A program made the position numbers and the translations under genes. DNA of 64,000 nt from DASSFG01 sp035550375 (GTDB lineage Bacteria > Planctomycetota > Planctomycetia > Pirellulales > JAICIG01): contig DASZPH010000124.1 of NCBI GenBank assembly GCA_035550375.1, positions 124,001 to 188,000 on the forward strand, read 5' to 3'. The notes below the pieces were generated by a model that was not told the origin of the DNA, ran no database searches, and saw only the letters and a program-made list of their open reading frames with translations. Positions 36,672 to 45,800 of the stretch are shown here, piece after piece; positions within the stretch are counted from its first letter, which is position 1; the number at the start of each line of letters is the position of its first letter.

Positions 36672-37349
36672 TCACGTCTTTTGCTCGCTGGGGACGGGCG
36701 GCGCGCCGCAGACGGCCTCGTTCCACGCCCGCAGGGCAATCTGGGCGAAAGTGCTGGTCAGAAAGCCGAGAAATCCGCCCACGATGGCGGCAGAGAGCGT
36801 GCCGACCATCACGCCCGTGTAGCCGGCCTGATCCAGGCTCAAGAGAAAAAGAGATACGCCTCCCAGCGTTCCGCCGATGAGGGCTCCTGCCGCGGTGACG
36901 ACGAACATGGGCCAGCCGGGCCGCGCGCTTTCGCTCAACCGTACCGCTCCTACCACGGCGCTTGACGTTCGCCCGTCCCGGCCGTCCTGCAAAGCTCGGT
37001 TGTTCCGCCCCTCTTCGTCGAGGCTGTGCTGCGTCTCGCCGGGAGCAATTCGTGTCCCCCAGAAATTGGCCGTGACGTGCGCCAGCACCAGCACCAAAAA
37101 CCAAACGAGGATGGCCGACCAGACGGCTCCGACGAAGTGCATCACGGCGAACAGACCGCTGGCGGCCGCCATCAACCAGAGGATCGTCCGCAACCGGAAC
37201 TGCAACGGCACCCGGGCACGGCGGGGGATCGCTCCGCCAGCAGGGGCGGTTTCGGCTCGCTCGCGCGTTTGGGGCGCGCGCGTAAGTCGCCTGGCTTCGG
37301 CAAGCCGAGCTAGTCCGTCGAAGGAAGCGTCAGGCCGATCGTCGTTCAC
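36672..37349 (-). CDS. Polytopic membrane protein next to a kinase, function unknown
   Basis: The product is 225 residues. A basic N-terminal tail (about 50 residues) leads to FRLRTILWLMAAASGLFAVMHFVGAVWSAILVWFLVLVLAHV, i.e. two helices (about 54-92), then a charged cytoplasmic loop and two more helices (about 150-170 and 180-205) rich in Gly (GALIGGTLGG, SAAIVGGFLGF). The FRLRTILW start is the planctomycete FxLRxLL-type membrane leader. It begins 30 bases after the kinase stop on the same strand and is probably in one operon with it; a role as kinase target or partner is an inference. Confidence 0.78.
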   Translation of the reverse strand: MNDDRPDASFDGLARLAEARRLTRAPQTRERAETAPAGGAIPRRARVPLQFRLRTILWLMAAASGLFAVMHFVGAVWSAILVWFLVLVLAHVTANFWGTRIAPGETQHSLDEEGRNNRALQDGRDGRTSSAVVGAVRLSESARPGWPMFVVTAAGALIGGTLGGVSLFLLSLDQAGYTGVMVGTLSAAIVGGFLGFLTSTFAQIALRAWNEAVCGAPPVPSEQKT

Positions 37350-37379
37350 GCTGGTCGATCCACGATCCGTTTGTTCCGT

Positions 37380-39050
37380 TCATTTTCGCCGTTCGTAAAA
37401 CCGGCTCAAGGCCCGAATACGGTGCACCTGGTATGCCACGGCGGCCCCCATGGCGACCAGCCCAACGGCGAAGTAGACGTGGTCGTCGCTGTTCAGCGGG
37501 GGAACCGTCTGGAGCCAGGTCCGCACGAGGTAGTAGTCGGCCGCCAGCACGCCATACGACAGGACGGATAGGCCCGTCATCAGCCACACCAGTCGCTCCC
37601 GAAACCAGAGGCCGGCCGCCACGATCAAGAGCGGATAGCCGATCATCAGCGGACTGGCGCGGCCGTCTCCCAGCAAAAGCACCCACAGCAGGGCCGCCGC
37701 GTCGACGAACGCCCAGGCGGCGGGCATCGCCACCTGCCAGCTCTCGCGGCGCATGAGCCGCTGAAAGACGACGGACAGGGCGATCCAGATCGCCAGCACG
37801 ATGGTCACGGAGTAGTGGAAATTGTCTTCCAGGCGGTGCAGCACGTAATAATCGAACAGTTCCACGCCGTAAAAAAATACGATCACCGCCAGCCGGGAGG
37901 CCAGGGCCGGCTCGCGCCGGCCCCAGCGGGTGAGCCGCAACCAGGGGGTCACGGCGCTCACTTCGACCGACTCCCCCTTGAGATATCGCTCCAGGTCGTC
38001 GGCCAGCGCGGCCGCCGAGGGATAGCGGTTGGCCGGATCCTTTTCCAGGCACCGCAGGCAGATCTGAGACAGGCTGCGTGGAATCGACCGGTCGAGCTGC
38101 CTGGGGGAAGGCGGCTCCCGCTCCAGCACCTGAATCAGCACGTCGATCGGCGTCTCGGCGATGAACGGCGGCCGGCCGGTGAGCAGCTCGTAGAGCACGG
38201 CGCCCAGGCTGTAGACGTCCGAAACCGGAGTGGCGCGGCTCGTCTGCCCGGCCGCCTGCTCCGGAGCCATGTAACTCGGCGTTCCGGCCGCCATTCCGCT
38301 TTGCGTGAGCTGCGAGTCGTCGTAGAGGAGCTTCGCCAGGCCAAAATCGGTGACGATCGGCTGGCATTCGGCGTCGACCAGGATGTTGGAGGGTTTGAGA
38401 TCGCGGTGGACGATTCCCTGCCCGTGCAGGTAGTCGACGGCGCGGGCGACGGCGCACAAGAGCCGGACGGCGCTCTCGCGGTCGAGGGCTCGACGGGCCA
38501 GGCACTGGGCAAGGCTCAGCCCCTCGATATAGTCCATCGCCAGATACGGGATTCCCTCGACCTGGCCCGATTCCAGCACGCGCACGATGTTGGCGTGGCG
38601 CAGGTTCGCGGCCGCCTGCCCTTCCGCCGCGAAGCGGCGCAGTTGGTCGGGCGACGCGAGCCCGCAGCCGTGGATGATCTTCAGCGCCACCATGCGGCGC
38701 AGGCTCTTCTGCCGCGCCTGATAGACCACGCCCATGCCGCCGCGGCCGATCTCGCGCAGCAGTTCGTAGTCGCCCAGTTCTCGCGGCAGGGCAAATGCAT
38801 CGGTGGTTCTGCTCACCGAGTCAAGCGGCAACGTGGGCGCGTCGGCAACCGCCTCCTCGGCCCTGAGTTCGACCATGTCGGAGGCGAACCGGTCGAGAGC
38901 GTCGAGACAGTCGATGGCCCGCGCCAGGTCGGGCCGGGCGCGAAGGATTTCGTCGCGACCGGCCTTTCGGCCGGCGTGCAGGCCGTCGAGGTAGGCGTTG
39001 AGCACCTCGATCGTTGTTTCGTCCTCGTCGACGTAATCCGCAGCGCTCAT
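37380..39050 (-). CDS. PknB-like Ser/Thr protein kinase with membrane tail
   Basis: The product is 556 residues. A helical N-terminal module of about 65 residues (LNAYLDGLHAGRKAGRDEIL, RARPDLARAIDCL) is common before planctomycete kinases. The kinase domain (95-360) is complete: glycine loop IGRGGMGVVY (101-110), K124, HRDLKPSN (215-222), DFG (235-237) and MAPEQAAG (261-268). About five membrane helices follow (from VIVFFYGVELFDYYVLH to VYFAVGLVAMGAAVAY), with no extracellular sensor domain. It should phosphorylate proteins at Ser/Thr. It is divergent from the SDR gene and upstream of a membrane-protein gene. Confidence 0.95.
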   Translation of the reverse strand: MSAADYVDEDETTIEVLNAYLDGLHAGRKAGRDEILRARPDLARAIDCLDALDRFASDMVELRAEEAVADAPTLPLDSVSRTTDAFALPRELGDYELLREIGRGGMGVVYQARQKSLRRMVALKIIHGCGLASPDQLRRFAAEGQAAANLRHANIVRVLESGQVEGIPYLAMDYIEGLSLAQCLARRALDRESAVRLLCAVARAVDYLHGQGIVHRDLKPSNILVDAECQPIVTDFGLAKLLYDDSQLTQSGMAAGTPSYMAPEQAAGQTSRATPVSDVYSLGAVLYELLTGRPPFIAETPIDVLIQVLEREPPSPRQLDRSIPRSLSQICLRCLEKDPANRYPSAAALADDLERYLKGESVEVSAVTPWLRLTRWGRREPALASRLAVIVFFYGVELFDYYVLHRLEDNFHYSVTIVLAIWIALSVVFQRLMRRESWQVAMPAAWAFVDAAALLWVLLLGDGRASPLMIGYPLLIVAAGLWFRERLVWLMTGLSVLSYGVLAADYYLVRTWLQTVPPLNSDDHVYFAVGLVAMGAAVAYQVHRIRALSRFYERRK

Positions 39051-39141
39051 CTGATCAAGAACTCGGAGGTCACCATTTCTTACATGCTACCACCTGGCGT
39101 ATCGCCCGCGCAACGGGCGGCGAATACAATCGGAGCGTGCC

Positions 39142-39236
39142 TTTCCTCCCCGCTCCCTGCGGAAGAGGGCTAGGGGTGAGGGAGGTTGCACTAAAGATCG
39201 GCCTGCAACTGGTTCCACCCGCCCTCACCCCAGCCG
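39142..39236. repeat. Dispersed palindromic repeat, copy C, with opposed half-copy
   Basis: A forward copy (CTCCC-CGCTCCCTGCGG-AAGAGGG then GGGGTGAGGGAGG, 39142-39184) has a decayed palindrome but an intact arm. About 35 bases later a reverse half-copy of the arm (CCGCCCTCACCCC, 39219-39232) follows, giving an inverted pair. It lies in the gap between the divergent kinase and SDR genes. Confidence 0.6.
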
Positions 39237-39264
39237 CACGGCAAGACCGCGGAACGCCCTGTCT

Positions 39265-40038
39265 ATGTCGTCGCCCGTCGCACTCGTCACAGGAGGTTCG
39301 CGCGGCATCGGCCGCGCCATCTCGCTTCAGTTGGCCCGCCTGGGGCACTCGGTTGTCGTCAACTTTGCGGCCAATCAACGGGCCGCGGACGAAACCGTGC
39401 GATCGATTGCGGAGGCCGGCGGCCAGTCGGTCGCCGTGCAAGCCGACGTGGCCAACGACCACGACCACGAGCGTTTGATCGCCACCGTGATCGAACGATT
39501 TGGCCGAATCGACGTGCTCGTCAACAACGCCGCGATCACTTCCCCCGGCCGCCTCGACCTGCTCGAGGCGACGCAGCAGAACTGGGACGCCGTGTTCGCG
39601 GCCAATCTGAAAGGCCCCTTCTTTCTGACGCAGTTGGCGGCAAAACAGATGATCGGGCTGATCGCGTCGGGGACAATCGCGGCCGGCAAGATCATCAACA
39701 TCTCGTCGATCTCCGGCTACGCGGCGAGCACCGACCGGGGCGACTACTGCCTGGCGAAGGCGGCCATGCAGATGCTCACGTGGCTGTGGGCCGACCGGCT
39801 GGCGAGCGAGCAGATCCAGGTGTTTGAGATTTGTCCGGGCGTGATCGCCACCGACATGACGGCCGGAGTGCGAGAGAAATACGACCGGCTGCTGGCGGAA
39901 GGGCTCGCTCCGCTGCGCCGTTGGGGGCGGCCCGAAGACGTGGCCCGCGCGGTGGCCGCGATCGTGGGCGACTACTTTCCCTACAGCACGGGCGAGCGGA
40001 TCAATGTCGACGGCGGCTTCCACATCCGGCGGCTATGA
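39265..40038 (+). CDS. SDR-family oxidoreductase (FabG-like)
   Basis: The product is 257 residues. The NAD(P) site is TGGSRGIG (9-16), the substrate-side motif is VLVNNAA, and the catalytic set is the Ser of INISSISGY with Tyr and Lys in DRGDYCLAK. The C-terminus has PGVIATDM and RWGRPEDVARAVAAI, then a glycine-rich GERINVDGG end typical of 3-ketoacyl-ACP reductases and sugar/alcohol dehydrogenases. Substrate cannot be read from the sequence. There is no clear ribosome site. Its promoter should be in the 214-base divergent gap with the kinase, which holds a palindromic repeat. Confidence 0.92.
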   Translation: MSSPVALVTGGSRGIGRAISLQLARLGHSVVVNFAANQRAADETVRSIAEAGGQSVAVQADVANDHDHERLIATVIERFGRIDVLVNNAAITSPGRLDLLEATQQNWDAVFAANLKGPFFLTQLAAKQMIGLIASGTIAAGKIINISSISGYAASTDRGDYCLAKAAMQMLTWLWADRLASEQIQVFEICPGVIATDMTAGVREKYDRLLAEGLAPLRRWGRPEDVARAVAAIVGDYFPYSTGERINVDGGFHIRRL

Positions 40039-40147
40039 CAAAGATCCGCTCGAACGCAAACATTCTCCTAACAGCCGGCCGCTAAACTGCCCGCTGAGCC
40101 TCGCAGTCCCACCCGGCCTCAATCCCACCCTGCGCATAGGAGAGCAC

Positions 40148-40651
40148 ATGTTGTCAGTCCCCGCGCCGATCAGGCGAATCATCCCGGCCGTTCTCCTTGT
40201 GGTCACGGGCTGCACGGGCTCAGAGATCACCGAGCGGACGCTCGTCGGCACGTGGCGCGCGAAGGGGAGCGGCACCGGCATGGCAATGAAAATCAAGTCT
40301 GAGAATCCGAACGCAAAAAGCTCCGAAGTCCTGGCGGCCGCCAAAGCGCTGAGCGCCACTTCTCTGGAGATCAAAGAGGGCCCCCTTTTCACTCTCGCCT
40401 ATGGCGTCAATACCTACGATGGTTCATGGAAATTCGATAAAGAGGCCGGCTTCGTCGAGCTTGACGTGAAAACGATGAACGGCGAGGACGCCGATCCCAA
40501 ACAGATTCTCACCTCGGCCTTTCTCGGCATCATCGACCGCAAGGATGGAACGATGCGACTCTTTCCGGGAGATCGAAAGACCTACGAGGATCTCAAACAG
40601 AGGAATGATAAAGGGGCCGACCTCCTCAACGTTCGGCTACACAAGGGGTAG
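40148..40651 (+). CDS. Putative lipoprotein, function unknown
   Basis: The product is 167 residues from the ATG at 40148 with AGGAG five to nine bases upstream; the longer frame starting at 40004 overlaps the SDR stop region and was rejected. A lipobox is present (LLVVTGC, Cys about residue 22). The mature part looks like a small lipocalin-type or DUF-type beta barrel: LVGTWRAKGSG, PLFTLAYGVNTYDGSWKF, KDGTMRLFPGDRKTY. The strand pattern TxxGxWxxxx resembles that of planctomycete TIGR03067-like proteins, but I cannot confirm it. It is likely anchored in a membrane facing the periplasm. Confidence 0.75.
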   Translation: MLSVPAPIRRIIPAVLLVVTGCTGSEITERTLVGTWRAKGSGTGMAMKIKSENPNAKSSEVLAAAKALSATSLEIKEGPLFTLAYGVNTYDGSWKFDKEAGFVELDVKTMNGEDADPKQILTSAFLGIIDRKDGTMRLFPGDRKTYEDLKQRNDKGADLLNVRLHKG

Positions 40652-40735
40652 AAGGGGCCGTGATCAGCCCGCTACCACCTGGCGGCGACTGCTACTCTTG
40701 TTCCTCGCCCGAGCTACAATCGAAGCTCACGCGTG

Positions 40736-40752
40736 GGGGGGTTTCGCCCCCC
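40736..40752 (+). other. GC hairpin ahead of an LRR gene
   Basis: GGGGGG-TTTCG-CCCCCC forms a six-pair stem 33 bases before the ATG at 40785. It has no T-tract on either side, so it is not a standard terminator. It could shape the 5' leader of the LRR mRNA or be part of an unrecognised repeat. Confidence 0.45.
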
Positions 40753-40784
40753 GGCTCTACCGCTGATGCTTCTCGGGCGTCGCC

Positions 40785-42527
40785 ATGTCGCGAATTCAAA
40801 TCTGGGTTCTCATCGGGGCTCTGGTCGCAATTCATCTGACGATGGCCTTGCTGCTGAACCCGTCTGGTCTGGCAGCGAGTTCCGGTCCGATTGAAACGCG
40901 CGCCACTTTGGCATGCATAGGCGTTTTGATCGCACAGCCGGCCCTGCTTTCAATTTGGGCGGCGCTCGGGCCTCAAACGTCCCTGCGGCGCTGGGTTCAG
41001 GTGCTGGCCCTTCTAGCCTGCCTGACACTGGCGAATGAATTCGCCCAGGTGAACAACGCCCAGCGGGCAGGCGAAGCGGGTGAGATCATGCAGCCGCTTC
41101 AGTGGGGCGCCGCCGTCCTTGTGTGTCTGCTCCCGCTCTGGGTGTTGCGCCGGAAACTCCGCTGGCGGATTCGACCACCCGCCGGCCTCTCTCGGCAAGT
41201 CGACGACGGCGAACATCAGTTCTCGATGCGTGGCTTGTTGACGGCGATGGCCGCGCTGGCGGCATTCTTGGCCGCTCTGCGATGGCTGCACCCCATGAGC
41301 AATCTCACGGCCTGGCCCGAACATCTGCTGCGGTATTTCGCCCTGGGTGCAACGATGGCTGTGCCGGGCATGTTGGTGATTCTCATCTTCTGGTTGCTCG
41401 TGGCCGACGGACCGAGCACCCGCTGGCGATGGTCCTTCGCGCTCTTTGGCTTGGTCGTGTTGGTGACGGTGGCCGCCGCCGTGGCCGGTTTTGGTTCGCC
41501 AGGCGAAGTCGGCGAACTGATCTTCGTCGTGCTGGGCATCATGCTCTGCGCTGCCGGCACCTCGCTGGTCGTTCGCATGTGCGGCTACCGGCTGGTGCGA
41601 ACGGCCGCGCACAGCGAAACGGAAACCGACGACGCGGTTGCGCCCTTGCCGACAGAAGCCGCATCTCAACGTTTCGTTTTGACCGGCGCCGCGATGGGCC
41701 TGCTTGTCGCGGCCCTGGCGATGACCGTCCCCCATCGATTGAGCGTCTGGCGAGAAATGGCCGAGCAGCGAGGCTGGGCCGCGAGCGGCTTGCTGGCGTC
41801 GCTCGTCGAGGGACAGGTGGTCAGATTGCGGGCGTTTGACGGCGTTAGCACGCGCATCAGTCCGGCCACAATCGCCCAGATCAATGCGTGCGAACACTTG
41901 CAGCAGCTTGCACTTTGCGGTTCTACGGTCACCGACGATACGCTGGAACTCCTCGTGGGACTGCCTAGCTTGACCAAGCTTTCGCTGTTCGGCGCCCGCA
42001 TTACCGACGAAGGAGTTCGTCACCTCGGCGAATTTCGCAGCCTGAGGGATCTCGATCTGCGGATGACGGACGTGACCGATGATGGTCTGATTGCGTTGGC
42101 TGGCTTGCGAGAACTGGTCGCCCTCGACCTGGGGCATACGCGGGTCACGCCGGAGGGCCTGGCGTGGCTCAACGAACGCCGGCCCGATCTGACCGCCAGC
42201 GCGATAACGAACGACGTGACAACAGGCCAGATTGCTCAGTTCTTCCGGCCTCGGCAAACGCGGCTGTCGCAAGCAGCGCCTGGGCCAGCCACGCTGCGGG
42301 TGCGCGCCGCGGGGCCCGGCGTGACCGATTCTGGCGTGGCAGCGCTGCGCGGCATGACCAGCATCGTCGATCTGGACCTGACGGACGCTCGTGTCACCGA
42401 CGCCGCGGTCAACGACCTAAGCACGTTGAGCGGGTTGAAAGAACTCGTGCTACGCGACACGGGAATCACCAAGGCAGGCATCGACTCGCTCCGGCAGAAG
42501 CTGCCTGAGTGCGAGATTGCGCCGTGA
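40785..42527 (+). CDS. Polytopic membrane protein with C-terminal leucine-rich repeats
   Basis: The product is 580 residues. The first half has about eight membrane helices (from IWVLIGALVAIHLTMALLL; through the planctomycete block FSMRGLLTAMAALAAFLAALRWL, MVILIFWLLVA and LIFVVLGIMLCAAG; to FVLTGAAMGLLVAALAM). The second half (about 370-575) has LRR units: LQQLALCGSTVTDDTL, LTKLSLFGARITDEGV, LRDLDLRMTDVTDDGL, LVALDLGHTRVTPEGL, IVDLDLTDARVTDAAV and LKELVLRDTGITKAGI, ending CEIAP. The repeats probably face one side of the membrane and bind proteins. It resembles an enlarged version of the LRR protein at 2843. Confidence 0.85.
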   Translation: MSRIQIWVLIGALVAIHLTMALLLNPSGLAASSGPIETRATLACIGVLIAQPALLSIWAALGPQTSLRRWVQVLALLACLTLANEFAQVNNAQRAGEAGEIMQPLQWGAAVLVCLLPLWVLRRKLRWRIRPPAGLSRQVDDGEHQFSMRGLLTAMAALAAFLAALRWLHPMSNLTAWPEHLLRYFALGATMAVPGMLVILIFWLLVADGPSTRWRWSFALFGLVVLVTVAAAVAGFGSPGEVGELIFVVLGIMLCAAGTSLVVRMCGYRLVRTAAHSETETDDAVAPLPTEAASQRFVLTGAAMGLLVAALAMTVPHRLSVWREMAEQRGWAASGLLASLVEGQVVRLRAFDGVSTRISPATIAQINACEHLQQLALCGSTVTDDTLELLVGLPSLTKLSLFGARITDEGVRHLGEFRSLRDLDLRMTDVTDDGLIALAGLRELVALDLGHTRVTPEGLAWLNERRPDLTASAITNDVTTGQIAQFFRPRQTRLSQAAPGPATLRVRAAGPGVTDSGVAALRGMTSIVDLDLTDARVTDAAVNDLSTLSGLKELVLRDTGITKAGIDSLRQKLPECEIAP

Positions 42528-42775
42528 CTGCCGGCCTCTGTGTGCGGAGTTGTTCGGTGCCCAACAGCAACGACAGTAACTGGGCACACGGCTCTGAAAA
42601 AAGGAGGTTTTTTGACGTACGGGTGACACTTGCAAATCGGTGGACGCCGATTTAGCACATCGTTAGACTAGCGCGAGCTTGCAATTCCGTGCGTTGCGCG
42701 GCGCAAGCATCAGCGGAAAAAGCGCCGCCGGAAACGTCAGACCGGCATTCCTAGGATGCGCTCGGGGAGCAAACC

Positions 42776-45622
42776 ATGATGAGGTGCTTTCGTTCGTCAC
42801 TATGTCGTTGTCCTGAGAACCAGTCTCGGCGAAGAACGGCCCAGAGCGCCACAGCACGCCACAGAACGTTTCGTGCCGTCGGTTGGGAAGAGCTCGAACG
42901 CCGGGTGCTGCTGACCGCGGCGGCGACCATCACTTGGACTGGCGGCTCGACCAGCAGCAGCAACTGGAGCGACCCGGCCAACTGGGACCTCAACCGCGCC
43001 CCGATCGACGGCGATAGCCTCGTCTTTCCCGGCACCGCCCAGCGGCTGGCCAACAACGACGACATCGGGGGCTTGAGCGTCAACTCGATCGCTTTCCAGG
43101 GAGCGTTCAGCACCACCACGGGCGGTTATACGCTGAGCGGAGACGATTTGACGGTCGGCGCCGGCGGTATCGTTGATAATGGATCGGAGAGCGGCGTCAC
43201 CGGCAGCATGGCGAACCAGATCGACCTCAACGTCGCTCTGGCCGCCGCACAGAGCTGGTCGATCGATGACAGCAACAATTCGCACCATGTGACGGTTAAC
43301 GGCAACGTGGCCAACAACGGCTTCGCGCTGACCGCATCCGGAGCCGGCACCATCGACATCGCAGGCGAGATCAGCGGCAGCGGGAGCCTTTCCGCCGGGG
43401 GCCCCGGCAACTCTCTGACGCTCGACCTCGACCATGCCAACACCTACTCCGGCGGTACGTACGTCAATTATGCAACCGTGGCTGTTTCGGCGGACGGCGC
43501 CCTGGGGCCAGGGGGAACCAACGACGCCGGCACCACGGTCGACCCGCACGGAGCGATACTGTTCAATGCCCTCGCGTACAGCACGGCGGAATCGATAACC
43601 CTGAACGGCGGGAACTTGGAAGGAGGTGGGGACTCCAGCTTCTCGGGACCGATTACCATTACCGGTGTGCAAAGCGGCACTCTCGGCGCCGGCTTTGACG
43701 GGGAAATCTTGAACGGTGAGGGCACGTTTACGCTGAACGGCCCGACGTTGACGAACAACGGCGACGCTAATCTGCTCATCAGAGGAAGCGGAGCGGTTCC
43801 TTTCGCGAGCGACGCCGTGGCGCAGCCTATCAGCGGCCACGGAGTGGTCATCAATGCCGTGATTGGTGGCTCCGGCGGAGTGTCACTTTTCGACGTCGAT
43901 CTTGTGCTCGGGGCAGTCAACACTTACCTAGGCGCCACCGACCTCGGGGGCGTGGCGAAGCTGGAGGTCGGTGTCGACAACGCGATCCCCAGCGCGAGCG
44001 CGGTCGTCATGCAGTCCAGCATACTGCAAGCGAATGCGATATTCCTCGAGGGCCACAGCGATACGATTGGCTCGCTGGCGGGCAGTGAGGAGGGTGGCGC
44101 AAATACCGTCGAGTTGGGGACGGGCGGCTCGCTGACTACGGACGGCAACAATACGTCCACCCCGTTCGACGGCAACATTACCGGCTCAGGCACGTTGACT
44201 AAGGTAGGCCGCGGCACCTTAGACCTGACCGCGACCACGAACTTCACCGGTACGACCTACGTAGATGGCGGCACGTTATTGGTTGACGGTTCAACTGCCG
44301 CCGGAAACGACGTGGTCGTCGGCCGCGCGACTTTAGGCGGCTCCGGGAAAATCGGCGGAACGATCAGGGTGACCGGAGGCACCATCAGTCCCGGCGCCGG
44401 CCCCGATCCTTCAAGCGATACCGGCACTCTCACCAGTGCCGGCGCGGTAACGCTCGCGGGCTTCTACCCCCCCACCGGGTCGCCGCTTCCGTCTAGAGAA
44501 GCCGCGTTTGCTGTGCAGCTCGGCGATACGGCGGCTCCCGCTAACGATCAGCTCAGTTCCGCAGCGGGTGTATCGCTCTTCGGTGCGGTTCTTCGTCCGA
44601 CCACGCTCGCCGGCACCGGACCCTTCAGTCCTGGTCAGCAGTTTGTGATCGTCCAGGCCGGCGCGCCGATTACGACCACGTTCGACGGCTTGCCCGAAGG
44701 GAGCACCGTCAGCGACGGCGCCCAGAACTTCACGATCAGCTATGCCAACGACCGCGTGACCCTCACGGCGCAACCGCTCTCGGCCACAACCTCCACGTAT
44801 CTCAACGGGCAGGCGGGCGACGGCACGGCCGCCACGTTCATTCAGAATCCCTATCGCGAGCTATTAGGGCGCGAACCTGACGCGGCAGGACAGGCGTACT
44901 GGGTGTCGCTTTACGACCAGTTGCTGGGCACCGGCAGCAGGGTTCCCGGTTCACCCTCGACACAGCAAGCGTTTGTCGCTGATTTCCTCAACTCACCCGA
45001 ATACCGTCAGCATCTCGTCGAGGGCATCTACACAGATTTCCTGCACCGCGCGGCGGATGCCGATGGCCTGGCGTTCTGGACGGCCGAGTTGGCGGCCGGC
45101 ATTGGTGAAAAAAACGTGCTGGCCCACATCGTCGCTTCGGAAGAATACTTCCTCGAGGCGCCGCCAGGGAAGCCTATTTCCGCCACCCCCACGTTCGAGG
45201 CCGAATCATGGGTCGACGCGTTGTACCGTGACGTTCTTGGGCGAACGGCCGATTCTGGCGGTCTCGCTTACTGGACGCAGCAGACGCTATCCATGGATAA
45301 TCCGGTTGGCCGGACCGGGATCGCCTTGGAATTCTTGACCACGCCGGAGGTCGAGCACAAGCTGCTCAACGGCAATTATCCCGGCTCGGCCGGCTCAGTG
45401 GGCGCGCCGGGCACGCCGGCCGACGGAGCCTACGCCCTGGCCGACATCACGGGCAACGGCTGGGACAACCTCTACTTCCAGGGCAACCTGAGCACCGCCG
45501 TGGTCGACTCGCTATTCGCCCAGCTTCAGGCTGGCGAATCGTACGACCAGACAATCGCCGGCATGCTCGATATGTCGCAATACTTCGGGCTAACGGTGAT
45601 ACCCTTCGATCGTACGAATTGA
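42776..45622 (+). CDS. Autotransporter-like beta-strand-repeat surface protein with DUF4214
   Basis: The product is 948 residues. An Arg/Ser-rich N-terminus leads to LERRVLLT (40-47), the LEPR-XLL type motif of planctomycete surface proteins. Residues about 50-660 are parallel-beta-type, with autotransporter-associated (PATR, TIGR02601-like) repeats such as LDHANTYSGGTYVNYATVAV, TLTKVGRGTLDLTATTNFTGTTYVDGGTLLVDG (landmarks) and GTLTSAGAVTLAG. Residues about 670-880 are DUF4214 units (NPYRELLGREPDAAGQAYW, GIYTDFLHRAADADGLAFW, ALYRDVLGRTADSGGLAYW). GGGGAG six bases upstream supports this start. It is probably surface-exposed and adhesive. Confidence 0.9.
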   Translation: MMRCFRSSLCRCPENQSRRRTAQSATARHRTFRAVGWEELERRVLLTAAATITWTGGSTSSSNWSDPANWDLNRAPIDGDSLVFPGTAQRLANNDDIGGLSVNSIAFQGAFSTTTGGYTLSGDDLTVGAGGIVDNGSESGVTGSMANQIDLNVALAAAQSWSIDDSNNSHHVTVNGNVANNGFALTASGAGTIDIAGEISGSGSLSAGGPGNSLTLDLDHANTYSGGTYVNYATVAVSADGALGPGGTNDAGTTVDPHGAILFNALAYSTAESITLNGGNLEGGGDSSFSGPITITGVQSGTLGAGFDGEILNGEGTFTLNGPTLTNNGDANLLIRGSGAVPFASDAVAQPISGHGVVINAVIGGSGGVSLFDVDLVLGAVNTYLGATDLGGVAKLEVGVDNAIPSASAVVMQSSILQANAIFLEGHSDTIGSLAGSEEGGANTVELGTGGSLTTDGNNTSTPFDGNITGSGTLTKVGRGTLDLTATTNFTGTTYVDGGTLLVDGSTAAGNDVVVGRATLGGSGKIGGTIRVTGGTISPGAGPDPSSDTGTLTSAGAVTLAGFYPPTGSPLPSREAAFAVQLGDTAAPANDQLSSAAGVSLFGAVLRPTTLAGTGPFSPGQQFVIVQAGAPITTTFDGLPEGSTVSDGAQNFTISYANDRVTLTAQPLSATTSTYLNGQAGDGTAATFIQNPYRELLGREPDAAGQAYWVSLYDQLLGTGSRVPGSPSTQQAFVADFLNSPEYRQHLVEGIYTDFLHRAADADGLAFWTAELAAGIGEKNVLAHIVASEEYFLEAPPGKPISATPTFEAESWVDALYRDVLGRTADSGGLAYWTQQTLSMDNPVGRTGIALEFLTTPEVEHKLLNGNYPGSAGSVGAPGTPADGAYALADITGNGWDNLYFQGNLSTAVVDSLFAQLQAGESYDQTIAGMLDMSQYFGLTVIPFDRTN

Positions 45623-45800
45623 GCGTTTTGCCTACGCTGGCCGGTCGTTTACACGGGGCGTCGCTAAAAACGAAACTCTTGAATTGGGACTTTCGCCGGT
45701 CAATCGTCGCCACCGGCGCGAGGTCGGCGGAGACCTGCAGCGATCGAGATGCGACCAAATTGCAAGTGTTCGGTCGGCTCGGTCGGCCGGGCGATGCGGT

